A program made the position numbers and the translations under genes. Positions 39,120 to 50,166 of a stretch of 64,000 nt of DNA are shown here, piece after piece. Under the pieces are notes generated by a model. The model did no database searches. It was not told the origin of the DNA and worked only from the letters and a program-made list of their open reading frames with translations. How positions within the stretch are numbered: position 1 is the stretch's first letter; every line of letters begins with the position of its first letter. This stretch comes from Methanobacterium sp. UBA353 (GTDB taxonomy: Archaea; Methanobacteriota; Methanobacteria; Methanobacteriales; Methanobacteriaceae), in NCBI GenBank assembly GCA_002496805.1, contig DALO01000002.1, forward strand, positions 62,001 to 126,000, read 5' to 3'.

Positions 39120-41237
39120 ATGGAAGATATGGAAAAATATGTCTTGGATTGGCAAGATACTGTTCAGGACCGTTCCCGGTTTTACTGGATAGGCCGATCA
39201 CTGATTATGTGGATTGGAGGTTTCCTTGGTTTTTTAATCATTGACTATTTATCATTGGGTTTGAATTTCACTGATTGGTATATGGCTTTCTTTGCCGCAG
39301 GATTAGTTGGACTTTTAAATGTATTATTCTGGCCCATTTTGACAAAAATACTTTTACCATTTCTGGTCTTCACTGTGGGGATAGGGGCACTCTTATTAAA
39401 TGGTTTTTTCATATGGTTGGCGAGTAATTTTGTAGATGGATTTACCATTGGAGGTCCGGCTTTAATACTCACTCCCCTTGCAATGGCTGCTGTCACAACA
39501 TTTTTATCGGCTATTTTAACAATTGATGATGATGCTACATATTATCGTAATGTTATTAAAAAAGTTAAAAAAGGAAAAATCAAACTTAAAGGAAAAAAAG
39601 GAGTTATATTTCTAGAAATAGATGGACTTTCCCTTAATGTATTAAACGAAGCTATTAAAAAAGGTTACATGCCCACTCTCCAAAAATGGTTAGAGGAAGG
39701 AACTCATAAGGTTACTGGATGGGAAACTGATCTTTCAAGTCAGACTGGAGCTAGCCAAGCTGGCATACTACATGGAAACAATAAAGATATTCCTGCTTTT
39801 CGATGGGTTGAAAAGGAAAAAAATAATAAAATAATGGTTTCAACTGGGTTTTCTGATGCTCCCATTATTGAAAAACGGATTTCTGATGGAAATGGGCTTT
39901 TAAAAAATAAAGGGGCCAGCAGGAGCAACCTTTTCTCTGGTGATGCTGCTGATGTTATTTTCACATACAGCCAGCTTAAAAACTTGAGAAGGTTTTACTC
40001 ACGTGCGTGGTATTATGTCTATTCTTATCCCTCTAATTTCACACGTATTGTAGCATTATTCTGTTGGGATGTTTTATTAGACTTCGCATCTCAATTCGTA
40101 CACTTTGTCATGAATATTAAACCTCGTATCAAACGAGGTTTTATTTATCCATTTGTAAGAGCGGGAGCTAATGTATTTTTACGTGAAATCACAACCGCAG
40201 TTCTTATTGGGGATATGTTAGCAGGTGAAATAGATGTTGCTTACGTAACTTATCTTGGTTATGATGAAATTGCCCATCATTCGGGAGTTAGAGACTGGGA
40301 TGCTTTTTATGCACTTAAAAAATTAGACAGGCAAGTTCATCGTTTGGAAAATGCTCAAAAATATGCACCTCGTCCTTATGAACTGGTAGTGCAGTCTGAT
40401 CATGGCCAAACAAATGGTGCAACCTTCTTGCAGAGGTATGGATTGACATTGGAAGATTTGGTCAGAGATTTAATGCCTCCAGAAACTATGATCTATAGTG
40501 AACTATCCTCTAATGAAGACCACTTTGGACAAATGATTCAAAATCCCATTGAAGATAGTAAACAGTATATGAAAGATAAAAGTGAAATGGTGGCAGATGA
40601 AACTAAGTATATTTTTGATAAAGCTGTGAAAAAGATTGACGATACTCCTGCGTTTAAAGGTAAGGTTTTAAATTACTTGCAACGTCACAATATCAATAAA
40701 ATTTCTGAAAAAACACCATCTTCCGGTGAAGCCCAAGTTATTGTCCTTGCATCAGGAAATTTGGGATTAATTTATCTCACAGAACATGTTGAAAGATTGA
40801 ATTTTGAACAAATAAAGATTTTTTATCCAGATTTAATTCCTGGTCTGGTTCAACATGAGGGTGTGGGATTTATTATGGTAAGGTCTCAAGAGTTTGGTCC
40901 AATGGTGATGGGGAAAAAAGGGATACACTATCTAACAGATGGCACAATTGAAGGTGAAGATCCATTAGCCGTTTTCGGACCAAGAGCTGATAGTCACCTT
41001 TCTCGTACTGATAGTTTTAAATATGCTCCTGATATTTTGGTTAACAGTTTTCACGATCCTGTAACTAATGAAGTGGCTGCTTTTGAAGAGTTAGTTGGTA
41101 GTCATGGTGGTTTAGGTGGTGAACAAACTCAACCATTCATTTTATACCCTTCTGGTTGGGATGTTGGATCTGAAAAGATAATCGGTGCAGAAAACTTGTA
41201 TAAGGTCCTCAAAAATCAGTTAGACAAACTACGATGA
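39120..41237 (+). CDS. Fusion of phage-holin-like membrane domain and alkaline-phosphatase-superfamily phosphodiesterase
   Basis: 705 residues. Residues about 22-140 hold four transmembrane helices of the type annotated as phage holin family (SLIMWIGGFLGFLIIDYLSL, LLNVLFWPILTKILLPFLVF). From about residue 160 a type I phosphodiesterase/nucleotide pyrophosphatase fold begins: GVIFLEIDGLSLNVL (metal Asp), SSQTGASQAGILHG (nucleophile region), YLGYDEIAHHSG (Asp/His), VQSDHGQTNG (Asp-His) and SHGGLGGEQTQPFILYP (His). The catalytic domain is membrane-tethered; side not certain. No phage genes are near. Likely hydrolyses a phosphodiester of a lipid head group or surface polymer. Start ATG 39120 or the ATG nine bases later. 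Confidence 0.85.
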   Translation: MEDMEKYVLDWQDTVQDRSRFYWIGRSLIMWIGGFLGFLIIDYLSLGLNFTDWYMAFFAAGLVGLLNVLFWPILTKILLPFLVFTVGIGALLLNGFFIWLASNFVDGFTIGGPALILTPLAMAAVTTFLSAILTIDDDATYYRNVIKKVKKGKIKLKGKKGVIFLEIDGLSLNVLNEAIKKGYMPTLQKWLEEGTHKVTGWETDLSSQTGASQAGILHGNNKDIPAFRWVEKEKNNKIMVSTGFSDAPIIEKRISDGNGLLKNKGASRSNLFSGDAADVIFTYSQLKNLRRFYSRAWYYVYSYPSNFTRIVALFCWDVLLDFASQFVHFVMNIKPRIKRGFIYPFVRAGANVFLREITTAVLIGDMLAGEIDVAYVTYLGYDEIAHHSGVRDWDAFYALKKLDRQVHRLENAQKYAPRPYELVVQSDHGQTNGATFLQRYGLTLEDLVRDLMPPETMIYSELSSNEDHFGQMIQNPIEDSKQYMKDKSEMVADETKYIFDKAVKKIDDTPAFKGKVLNYLQRHNINKISEKTPSSGEAQVIVLASGNLGLIYLTEHVERLNFEQIKIFYPDLIPGLVQHEGVGFIMVRSQEFGPMVMGKKGIHYLTDGTIEGEDPLAVFGPRADSHLSRTDSFKYAPDILVNSFHDPVTNEVAAFEELVGSHGGLGGEQTQPFILYPSGWDVGSEKIIGAENLYKVLKNQLDKLR

Positions 41238-41352
41238 TTGTTCTAATTTTTTGTATAAAAACAATAATTGTCACATCTATTGAAAAAGTCAATCAATCAA
41301 AGGTATGGATTTGGAAATTAAAAAAAGTAAGAATAGAAAAAAGGAAGGGGAA

Positions 41353-41622
<270 letters not shown>

Positions 41623-41810
41623 TATTTTTTCTCCTTTTGTTTTTTGGTTACTAATTATTCATGAGCCTAATTACGGTATTTCTTGGAAATATTGAGTTAA
41701 ATAATTTTTATTAATCAGTTAATCTTAAAACTCTGAAATTTTTATACTTTTAAAAATTAAAAATGTGAAAAATAGAAACTATATTTCACATACTATTTAC
41801 TTTAGGATTA

Positions 41811-42830
<1,020 letters not shown>

Positions 42831-43187
42831 TTCTTCTTGGCTTGTTTAGGTACATAAATACTGTCTCCAACTCTGTTTTCAAAGTTTTTAGAATTTTTTG
42901 CATCAGTCTTTACTGAGATGTAGGGATCCTTAGTTGGTCCGAAAACGTCGTGAATAAAACCTATTTTCGTTTTACGAGAGTTAAAAACAGTCAGCCCTAA
43001 AGCAGGGGTTTGATGTGATCGGAGTATAATTCGCCCTCGGTTAGACAGATGCAGTATGTTTCCTAGTTTCTTCATGCACTAAAACCGAAAATCTTATATA
43101 CTAATATTCTCACAAAACTACTATATAAATGTTTCGATAGATTTATAAAAAAAGATCACGAAATTTTTAAAAAGGGATTATATTGTT

Positions 43188-43656
43188 TTAATTTTTTGAT
43201 GGTGTGTAATTATTTTTGTTTTTAACTTTTTGCCCATAATAAAGGGCTGCAATGGCACCAATTATTGGGAACAATATAACTAGCTAAACGATCGATGAGG
43301 CTGGCAACCATTACTACATCTGCTGAAACACCCACAACAGTAAAAAGTGATCAATGTTTCTTCTCTTATGCTCCAAGCTCCTGAAAGTAGGGATAGAAGG
43401 GAAATAAGAATTCCAATAGACTAGCCAAGAGCATCATGAAAAGCGTGCTAAATTTAGGGGCAGTGTCTACCACGTCCAAGATCATTTTACACATGGCAGT
43501 CCAAACAAGGGTGATCCCGGATTCTATGATAAAATTAAATATAATCCACTCATATTTAGCTTTTTTTAAAGTTGTAATAACCTCATTATAACCAATTAGG
43601 AAAGTCATGACAAAAATCAAAAAAAAGCCACTGCAAATGTGGTTAATATTTTTCAT
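43188..43656 (-). pseudogene. Decayed UPF0104 / lysylphosphatidylglycerol synthase-like flippase
   Basis: An open frame of 96 codons reads like the start of a UPF0104 integral membrane protein (EVITTLKKAKYEWIIFNF, ILDVVDTAPKFSTLFMMLLA) and then ends. Right after it, in other frames, is the family's C-terminus: SADVVMVASLIDRLASYIVP and PIIGAIAALYYGQKVKN, ending at a stop at 43188. The central about 200 residues including GARGGGEP-type loops are missing. So the gene lost its middle by deletion and also carries frameshifts. Confidence 0.7.
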
Positions 43657-43816
43657 TTATATTTTCTATATTACTTTGTACGTGTCTTGCATAAACACCT
43701 CGAGAGATTTCAAGCCATTAATTAAAAAGAATTTTTGGAAACAATCACTATATCCCATATTAAATTAAAGTTGAAAAAAAAATTATTTCAATTTTATGAT
43801 TAGTCGATTATATTAA

Positions 43817-44494
43817 TTAAATACCTAAAATATCAGAAAAAAATGCGCCTTCCTCGAGTTGGCTGAGTATTTTATCTTCATTCATTTTTATTTTAGCTGC
43901 CTCTTCAATTACATCACCAACGAGTTCTTTGTCTATTACAACCACCCCACAGTAATCTCCAAAAATCCAGTCTCCAGGTTTAATTTTCACCCCTCCACAC
44001 TCAAGGATGATGTTGGTTTCTCCATTAGCTTTAGGTTGTCCTGCATTTGGAACTATTGCACGTGAAAAAACAGGGTAATTAAGATTGTAAACAGCCTCTA
44101 TGTCTCTCATAGCACCAAAGATAACTGTGCCACCAAGGCCTCGTTTTTGGGAGTACTTCGAGAAAAGTTCACCCCACACTGCAATTTCATCCCCATCACA
44201 AGATATAAAAATTATATCATTTATTTGGGCAGTTTCGATGGCTTTAAGCGGAGTTCCCCAATCGTTCTGTTTAGTTTTAACAGTAACAACCCTACCTTTA
44301 ATCTTTAAATTTTTTTTAATGGGTTTAACCCCAGGAATAACTCCGTATTCTCCAGTTAAATTTTTCAAAGCATCTGAGATCTGGGAAGTGGTCAAATCGA
44401 TACTTTCCATTGTCACATCAGTGGGGCCACGATCTTTTTTGGATGAAAACTGTTTTAATAGATAATCAGTGGAAACTTCAATTTTTCCAGTCAT
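43817..44494 (-). CDS. RraA-like / HMG aldolase-family protein
   Basis: About 225 residues from the ATG in MTGKIEVSTDYLLKQF, which begins just after the upstream gene's stop; the in-frame extension to 44575 runs through that gene and is unlikely. The fold is the swivelling phosphohistidine-like barrel of RraA (once called menG): LTTSQISDALKNLTG, FISCDGDEIAVWGELFSKY, GGTVIFGAMRDIEAVYNLNY and GDWIFGDYCGVVVIDKELV. Homologues are 4-hydroxy-4-methyl-2-oxoglutarate aldolases, RNase E inhibitors, or domains fused to hexulose-phosphate synthase. In an archaeon an aldolase or lyase role is more likely than RNase E control. Function not settled. Confidence 0.75.
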   Translation of the reverse strand: MTGKIEVSTDYLLKQFSSKKDRGPTDVTMESIDLTTSQISDALKNLTGEYGVIPGVKPIKKNLKIKGRVVTVKTKQNDWGTPLKAIETAQINDIIFISCDGDEIAVWGELFSKYSQKRGLGGTVIFGAMRDIEAVYNLNYPVFSRAIVPNAGQPKANGETNIILECGGVKIKPGDWIFGDYCGVVVIDKELVGDVIEEAAKIKMNEDKILSQLEEGAFFSDILGI

Positions 44495-44498
44495 AAAA

Positions 44499-44789
44499 TC
44501 AGTCCTGAGGTGTGGTGACTTCTTCAACCATTGTTTTTCCTGCCACAACCTCGTCAACACTGTGTATGGAGCCACCGTACTGTTCTATAGCTTGACTAAT
44601 TTCTTCAAAGTTTAAATCGTTACCCTGCATGGTGACTTTAATGTTCTCAGTTTCTTTGTCAATTTCCATTAAGGTAATATTAACCCCTTCTACTCCACTA
44701 ACTCCACTTAAAAATTTAGCAAAATAGGGTATTGTAGGTTCGTGTGGTTTTAAAATATCTAAAACTATTCTAATAAGACCTTCTGCCAA
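44499..44789 (-). CDS. DUF211 family protein
   Basis: About 96 residues of the archaeal DUF211 family: GLIRIVLDILKPHEPTIPYF, then VSGVEGVNITLMEIDKETE and ISQAIEQYGGSIHSVDEVVA. The fold is a ferredoxin-like alpha/beta sandwich, close in style to ACT or metal-binding regulatory domains. I place the start at a TTG at 44789 because GGAGGG sits eight bases ahead of it; the TTG five codons upstream would overlap that site. It ends five bases before the RraA-like gene's ATG, so the two are co-transcribed, suggesting a regulatory or accessory role. Confidence 0.82.
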   Translation of the reverse strand: MAEGLIRIVLDILKPHEPTIPYFAKFLSGVSGVEGVNITLMEIDKETENIKVTMQGNDLNFEEISQAIEQYGGSIHSVDEVVAGKTMVEEVTTPQD

Positions 44790-44804
44790 TTTCAGGCCCT
44801 CCAA

Positions 44805-45109
44805 TATCTTATAACATCTATATTCATTTACATTTTTATGTATAATTCATATATAAATTCTTTATTCAGGATATGATAAAACTTTATGCCCACAGAGAAA
44901 AAAATCAGGAAGATATATTACAAGGTTTTTGATGTTTTTTTTGCTTCTTTGAATTAAATTTTCAATCTTTATTAATTTTTTTTCTCACATTATTTGTCTA
45001 AAACAATTTAAGTGGGAAAGATAAATGGTTTAAGAACTTCAATTTTATATAGGAGATAATGTATAATATTTTATTAGATACTTACTTAGCACCATCAATA
45101 GGGCTTATC
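44805..45109. promoter_or_regulatory. Divergent intergenic region with TATA box at 45043-45050
   Basis: About 300 bp, AT-rich, no gene. On the + strand ttttatat at 45043-45050 is a good archaeal TATA box; transcription would start around 45070-45075. This places the in-frame ATG at 45059 upstream of the likely transcript start and favours the ATG at 45110 for the Toprim gene. Confidence 0.45.
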
Positions 45110-45547
45110 ATGGGTTTTATAAAGTTGTCTAGTGTGATCGAAGAGCTTAAGATCTGTGTGGAACAAGGAATCCCGGTTCTGATTGAAGGCCGAAAGGATG
45201 AAAATGCCTTAAAAGAGCTGGGGATAAATGGAAATTTTTTGAAAGTTTCCGGATCAGGACTTAAACTTTTCGAGATCGCAGAGATAGCAACTCAATCATC
45301 ATCACGAGTGGTCATACTAACTGACTTTGATCGAAAAGGTAATCAACTTGCCAAAAGACTTTCTGAAGATATTCAAAGTCTTGGTTCACACCCTGACCTT
45401 AGTTTCAGGAGAACCATCATGGGTATTACCCGTCGCTTTATTAAGGATATTGAGAGCCTCCCTCGGCATCTGGAGCAACTGGAACTTGAAGAAAGCCCAT
45501 CTGGTGGGCAATGGTATTACTATAATAATAGTATTTCCAGATACTGA
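45110..45547 (+). CDS. UPF0292 Toprim-domain protein
   Basis: About 145 residues from ATG 45110 ([20 protein letters not shown]); a longer form from 45059 is possible but begins too close to the TATA box. The Toprim fold is shown by [17 protein letters not shown] (metal Glu) and [19 protein letters not shown] (D-x-D), ending [11 protein letters not shown]. This is the small archaeal RNase M5/DnaG-like Toprim family UPF0292. It lies 68 bp upstream of dnaG, a conserved archaeal neighbour pair, which suggests a role in RNA or replication intermediates. Catalytic activity is unproven. Confidence 0.82.
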   Translation: MGFIKLSSVIEELKICVEQGIPVLIEGRKDENALKELGINGNFLKVSGSGLKLFEIAEIATQSSSRVVILTDFDRKGNQLAKRLSEDIQSLGSHPDLSFRRTIMGITRRFIKDIESLPRHLEQLELEESPSGGQWYYYNNSISRY

Positions 45548-45615
45548 TCTTCAGGCTGAATGTATGATAGCCTCATTTTATCAGTAGTATCTATACATTG
45601 ATGGAGGCCCATAAT

Positions 45616-46782
<1,167 letters not shown>

Positions 46783-47057
46783 TCTATTTATTTGTTTTTT
46801 TTGCCAATAAGTTTCAGAAATCTATTAACAAAATGGCTGATCCAGAACTAATTTTGGATTGGCATTATTTTATTTATTTTAATAGATATTCGCAAATTAA
46901 TATTAACTATTATTTCTCTTAATCAACTTTCAAAGTCTTTATTATAAAAATTATCCTATTTTGTTTATATTAGTTGAATAATGGAAAGATTTAATTATTT
47001 TATCAGAAATATTCTAATATACGGAGCCTAAAGTTGGTTTAAAATTATAAAAAATTT

Positions 47058-47069
47058 ATTATCGATAAT
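47058..47069. promoter_or_regulatory. 12-bp palindrome directly before the XerA start
   Basis: ATTATCGATAAT is a perfect palindrome ending one base before the XerA ATG. No ribosome-binding site precedes the gene, and a TATA-like tttaaaattata lies about 25-30 bp upstream (47038-47049), so the message may be leaderless with this dyad at its start. It could be an autoregulatory or recombinase-binding site. Confidence 0.4.
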
Positions 47070-48068
47070 ATGAACCACTATTCTAAGGTAAACTGGAAAC
47101 TATCCCCTGAAGATCCAAACAATATTGAAAGATTGGAAGGTAGGACTTCTAATTACCCTAATGAGAAGAACTTTTTGGAAGTTTATGATCTTCTGGAAAT
47201 GATGGAAGACTATCTATTTGAATTGGAAATACGAAACTACTCTCATAATACCATCAAAACATACCGGTCTATAATCCGTAATTTTTACAATTTTTTGAAT
47301 GATGAAAAAGAGCTTAATAATGAAAAAAAGGTTTTAAGAGGTTTTAAACGATATATACGTTATTTAAAGCGTGAAAAAAAGGTGTCCCAAAATTACATCT
47401 ACTTGGTAACAGTTGTGGTAAAAAAATTTTTTGAATTTGAGGGGCTTCACATCCTTGAAGAGGTGAAAACTCCAAAAAGAACCAAATCCCTCCCTAAATC
47501 TCTGAATGAAGATGAGGTTAAAACTCTCATAAATGCTCTTGATAGTTATAATCCTGTGGACTCAGATTCACCATCTTCAGAATCTTTAAAACTTAGAAAT
47601 AAACTAATTTTAGCCTTATTATATTCTTCTGGTTTGAGAGTATCTGAATTAGTGACTTTAGAACTCAACCACGTTGATATTGATGAAAGAACCATCCGGA
47701 TCAGAGGTAAAGGTGAAAAAGATAGAATTGTTCTGTTTGATGATGCTACCAGAGAAATATTGGAAGAATATATTCAAAAACGATCATGCGACAGCGAATA
47801 TATTTTTATCAATCGCCAAGGGAAGCATCTTACCACTCGCTATGTTCAAATGATGATCAAAGACTACGCTAGGGTTGCAGGAATAAAAAAGAAGGTAACT
47901 CCTCATATATTACGCCATTCGTTTGCCACTCATTTGTTAAAAAATGGTGTGGATATCCGTGCTATTCAACAACTTTTAGGTCACTCTAACCTATCAACAA
48001 CCCAAATATATACTAGCGTAGATATGGAAACACTCAAAAATGTTTATGATCGTGCTAAATTGGTTTAA
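47070..48068 (+). CDS. xerA: Tyrosine recombinase XerA
   Basis: 332 residues. The catalytic set of the tyrosine recombinases is complete: Arg190 in SSGLRVSEL, Lys214 in RGKGEKDRI, His279 and Arg282 in TPHILRHSF, His305 in LLGHSN and nucleophile Tyr314 in QIYTSV. The N-terminal SAM-like core-binding domain (residues about 40-125, [20 protein letters not shown] and on) is present. The single chromosomal copy without phage neighbours points to XerA resolving chromosome dimers at a dif site rather than an integrase. The first 35 residues extend beyond the bacterial length. I could not recognise a dif site here. Confidence 0.9.
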   Translation: MNHYSKVNWKLSPEDPNNIERLEGRTSNYPNEKNFLEVYDLLEMMEDYLFELEIRNYSHNTIKTYRSIIRNFYNFLNDEKELNNEKKVLRGFKRYIRYLKREKKVSQNYIYLVTVVVKKFFEFEGLHILEEVKTPKRTKSLPKSLNEDEVKTLINALDSYNPVDSDSPSSESLKLRNKLILALLYSSGLRVSELVTLELNHVDIDERTIRIRGKGEKDRIVLFDDATREILEEYIQKRSCDSEYIFINRQGKHLTTRYVQMMIKDYARVAGIKKKVTPHILRHSFATHLLKNGVDIRAIQQLLGHSNLSTTQIYTSVDMETLKNVYDRAKLV

Positions 48069-48227
48069 TCTATTTTTAACATTGTCATTACTAAGTGGTT
48101 GAATTAGGAAATTTATGAATAACAAACTCATTTTAATAATAACAATTTCGTTATAAGTTCCCTTTTTATTCACGATTCTAAAAAACAGACGAATAATGAA
48201 AAACAATTTACCTTTCACAAGTTAAAT

Positions 48228-49018
48228 ATGGAAAAAAAATGGTTAAAAGGCCTAAAAATTCAAAAATTACTGATAAAATCCATAAAAAACTTGTTATTGC
48301 CTATGTGGATATTAGTGAAGCTGAAGATTAGTGCAGTTGTTGGAAATGGTCTAAATGGCAGTGTGCCATGTCACAGCCTTATAAACTTCCGTATTTTCTT
48401 CTCTTACACGATTTTGATGTTTGGAGTGGAAATTTCCCGGTAGCCTACTGGTATCCAGAATGGAAAGATACATAAAGCTATGGGAAAAACCAGGATTTGA
48501 TGCTTTTAAAGATTATGAAAGTAGGATTGATGTAGTTATTGATATGGTTTTGATGGTGTTTACATTGATTGGGTTGAAGGTTATGAAAACAAAGCGGTAA
48601 TTGCTGAAGCTAAAAAACAAGGTACAGATCCAAAATTAGAGATGATAAAGTTCATAAAAGAAATTAAGAGTTATGTTAAATCCAGATATCCTGATTTTTT
48701 GATTATTCAACAAATAGGGTAGAATTATTCGGGGCATCCTGAAATTTTTTTCTTTTATTGGTGGCATTTCACAGGAATCCACATGGTATGCTATTGTCAC
48801 GTTTGACTGTCGAATGGTTTTGATGTTACTGATTTAGTTTTAACGAATCATTAATTAAATTATCTTGAAAGGTATAAAAATACAAGTGGGGTTGTTTTAA
48901 TTGTGAATATGCATTAAAATATTCATATGATGATTATAAGAAGTTTAAATCTTCTGAATTTACTGTTTACTCTATCAAGAGATTTTTATCAAATATTGGT
49001 ATTGTTCCTCCTTTTTGA
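48228..49018 (+). pseudogene. Decayed TM1410/MJ1477-like (GH114-type) glycosidase gene
   Basis: Fragments spread over all three + frames rebuild this extracellular alpha-1,4-polygalactosaminidase-like family: VIAYVDISEAED near 48296, FLLLHDFDVWSGNFPVAYW and YPEWKD near 48390-48470, DGVYIDWVEGYENKAVIAEA near 48553, KKQGTDPKLEMIKFIKEIKS near 48618, SRYPDFLII, then IGGISQESTWYAI-like pieces near 48755 and FTVYSIKRFLSNIGIVPPF at the end (stop 49016-49018). At least five frameshifts or stops separate them. The gene is dead; a surface polysaccharide-degrading function was lost. Confidence 0.7.
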
Positions 49019-49238
49019 GTAAATTATTCCATTGATATTTAACCATTGCACGTTTCATGAGTGGGTACTATTGATTAAAAAGAGAATCTAATCAATTCAA
49101 TATTAATTATATATTAAAATATATTAATATAATATGGGTGTAAATAATATCCTTGTGTAATCTAAATTTTAATTATTCAATTGAGATTGTTTGAGTTTAA
49201 TCATTTTTTATGAAAAAAATTCGAAATTTTTTTATATT

Positions 49239-49296
49239 AATATCAATATACGATATCTAAACTAGATATCTAAATTCGATATCGAAATCAGATATT
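49239..49296 (+). promoter_or_regulatory. Five-unit 13-bp-phased GATATC repeat array (operator) upstream of PadR gene
   Basis: The hexamer GATATC or a one-base variant starts at 49239 (AATATC), 49252, 49265, 49278 (all GATATC) and 49291 (GATATT), an exact 13-bp period over five units. The unit consensus is about GATATCTAAATTA. One unit extends to the perfect palindrome TTCGATATCGAA at 49275-49286. The array lies between a TATA-like tttatattaa (49231-49240) and the ribosome-binding site of the PadR gene (AGAGGT, about 49305), the usual place for an autorepressor operator. Confidence 0.75.
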
Positions 49297-49320
49297 AAAA
49301 TAGTAGAGGTACTATAATTT

Positions 49321-49620
49321 ATGTTAAATAGAAAATTCTTCCTGGGATTTATCAGGATTCACATTCTTTATCATGCAAGCAAAAAAGAAATTTATGGAGT
49401 TCAAATGATGGATGAACTTAAAAATCACGGTTACCAAGTGAGTCCTGGCATAATATATCCTATTTTACACTCTCTCGAAAATGAAGGCTTCTTGAAAAGT
49501 AGGAAAAAAAATGTTCGTGGAAAAATAAGGAAATATTATAAAATAACCGTCAAAGGTGAAAAAATACTTCAAGAATCTCGCGAAAAAATCAAAAAACTGA
49601 TAAATGAAATAATACTTTAA
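49321..49620 (+). CDS. PadR family transcriptional regulator
   Basis: 99 residues, a winged-helix regulator of the PadR family (subfamily without long C-terminal arm). HILYHASKKEIYGVQMMDEL is the first helix pair, VSPGIIYPILHSLENEGFL the recognition helix, and KIRKYYKITVKGEKILQESR the wing and dimer helix. The start ATG follows AGAGGTACT. The operator array upstream strongly suggests autoregulation. No obvious target gene is adjacent: upstream is a dead glycosidase gene, downstream an AT-rich spacer and bioY. PadR proteins usually sense small hydrophobic molecules, but the ligand here is unknown. Confidence 0.92.
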   Translation: MLNRKFFLGFIRIHILYHASKKEIYGVQMMDELKNHGYQVSPGIIYPILHSLENEGFLKSRKKNVRGKIRKYYKITVKGEKILQESREKIKKLINEIIL

Positions 49621-50166
49621 TAAAAAAAATCAGACTAATTGCGGTTATGCATTATATCATGTAGAAATAATGCAGATTAGTGAACAAATCAGGGGGCTAT
49701 GATAAATTAAAAATTATACCCCTATGATCACATGTGAGGGAAAATGCCCTTAAATTCATATTTATACTTTAAATACTTCCAATTCAGTAAATATGTTACC
49801 ATTAATACAATAGGGATATATGGAAAATATAAATCGATAATTAGATGGATACAGTTGGAAGATATATTTTTGGAGCATCATTTTTTTTGTAAAACCGCTT
49901 TATCAAATTCTCTTTAATTTTTTCCATTTTTCTATTAGAAACTTTTAATACATGCAATTTAAATTTAGGATAAGTATATATTAATCATTGAATCTAAGTA
50001 ATAAAGAAGATTTATTAAAGTTTTAATGATTTTTTAAACATTTGAATTGTTAAACGGTTTAAGCAGCAATATTAACATATCTGCTCTATGAATGCTTGAA
50101 GATATAATTAAATGACCAATAAGTTCTGAACACATTAAGTGTTAAACATGCATGGGAGTGATAAAA
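49621..50166. other. AT-rich spacer upstream of bioY
   Basis: About 545 bp, stops in every frame, no RNA gene seen. It contains, near the 3' end, the dyad listed at 50129-50143. GGAG at 50155-50158 is the ribosome-binding site for the bioY ATG at 50167. Confidence 0.45.
50129..50143. promoter_or_regulatory. Short palindrome upstream of bioY, possible biotin-responsive operator
   Basis: AACAC and GTGTT are inverted around ATTAA, 24 bp upstream of the start. Biotin transporter genes are often controlled by BirA- or BioR/BiqR-type repressors binding such dyads. Arms are only 5 bp, so chance cannot be excluded in AT-rich DNA. Confidence 0.3.

Noticed and set aside
39120..41237. Holin-like domain as sign of a prophage
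   Set aside because: The domain is fused to a phosphodiesterase and no other viral gene is present, so it is a cellular membrane anchor.
47070..48068. Tyrosine recombinase as an integrase of a provirus or integrative element
   Set aside because: No phage structural, replication or attachment-site features are nearby and the neighbours are core genes; the XerA assignment fits better.
49239..49296. Regular repeats read as a small CRISPR array or replication iterons
   Set aside because: The units are only 13 bp with no spacers of 30-40 bp, they lie between TATA box and start codon of a regulator gene, and no cas or replication initiator gene is near.
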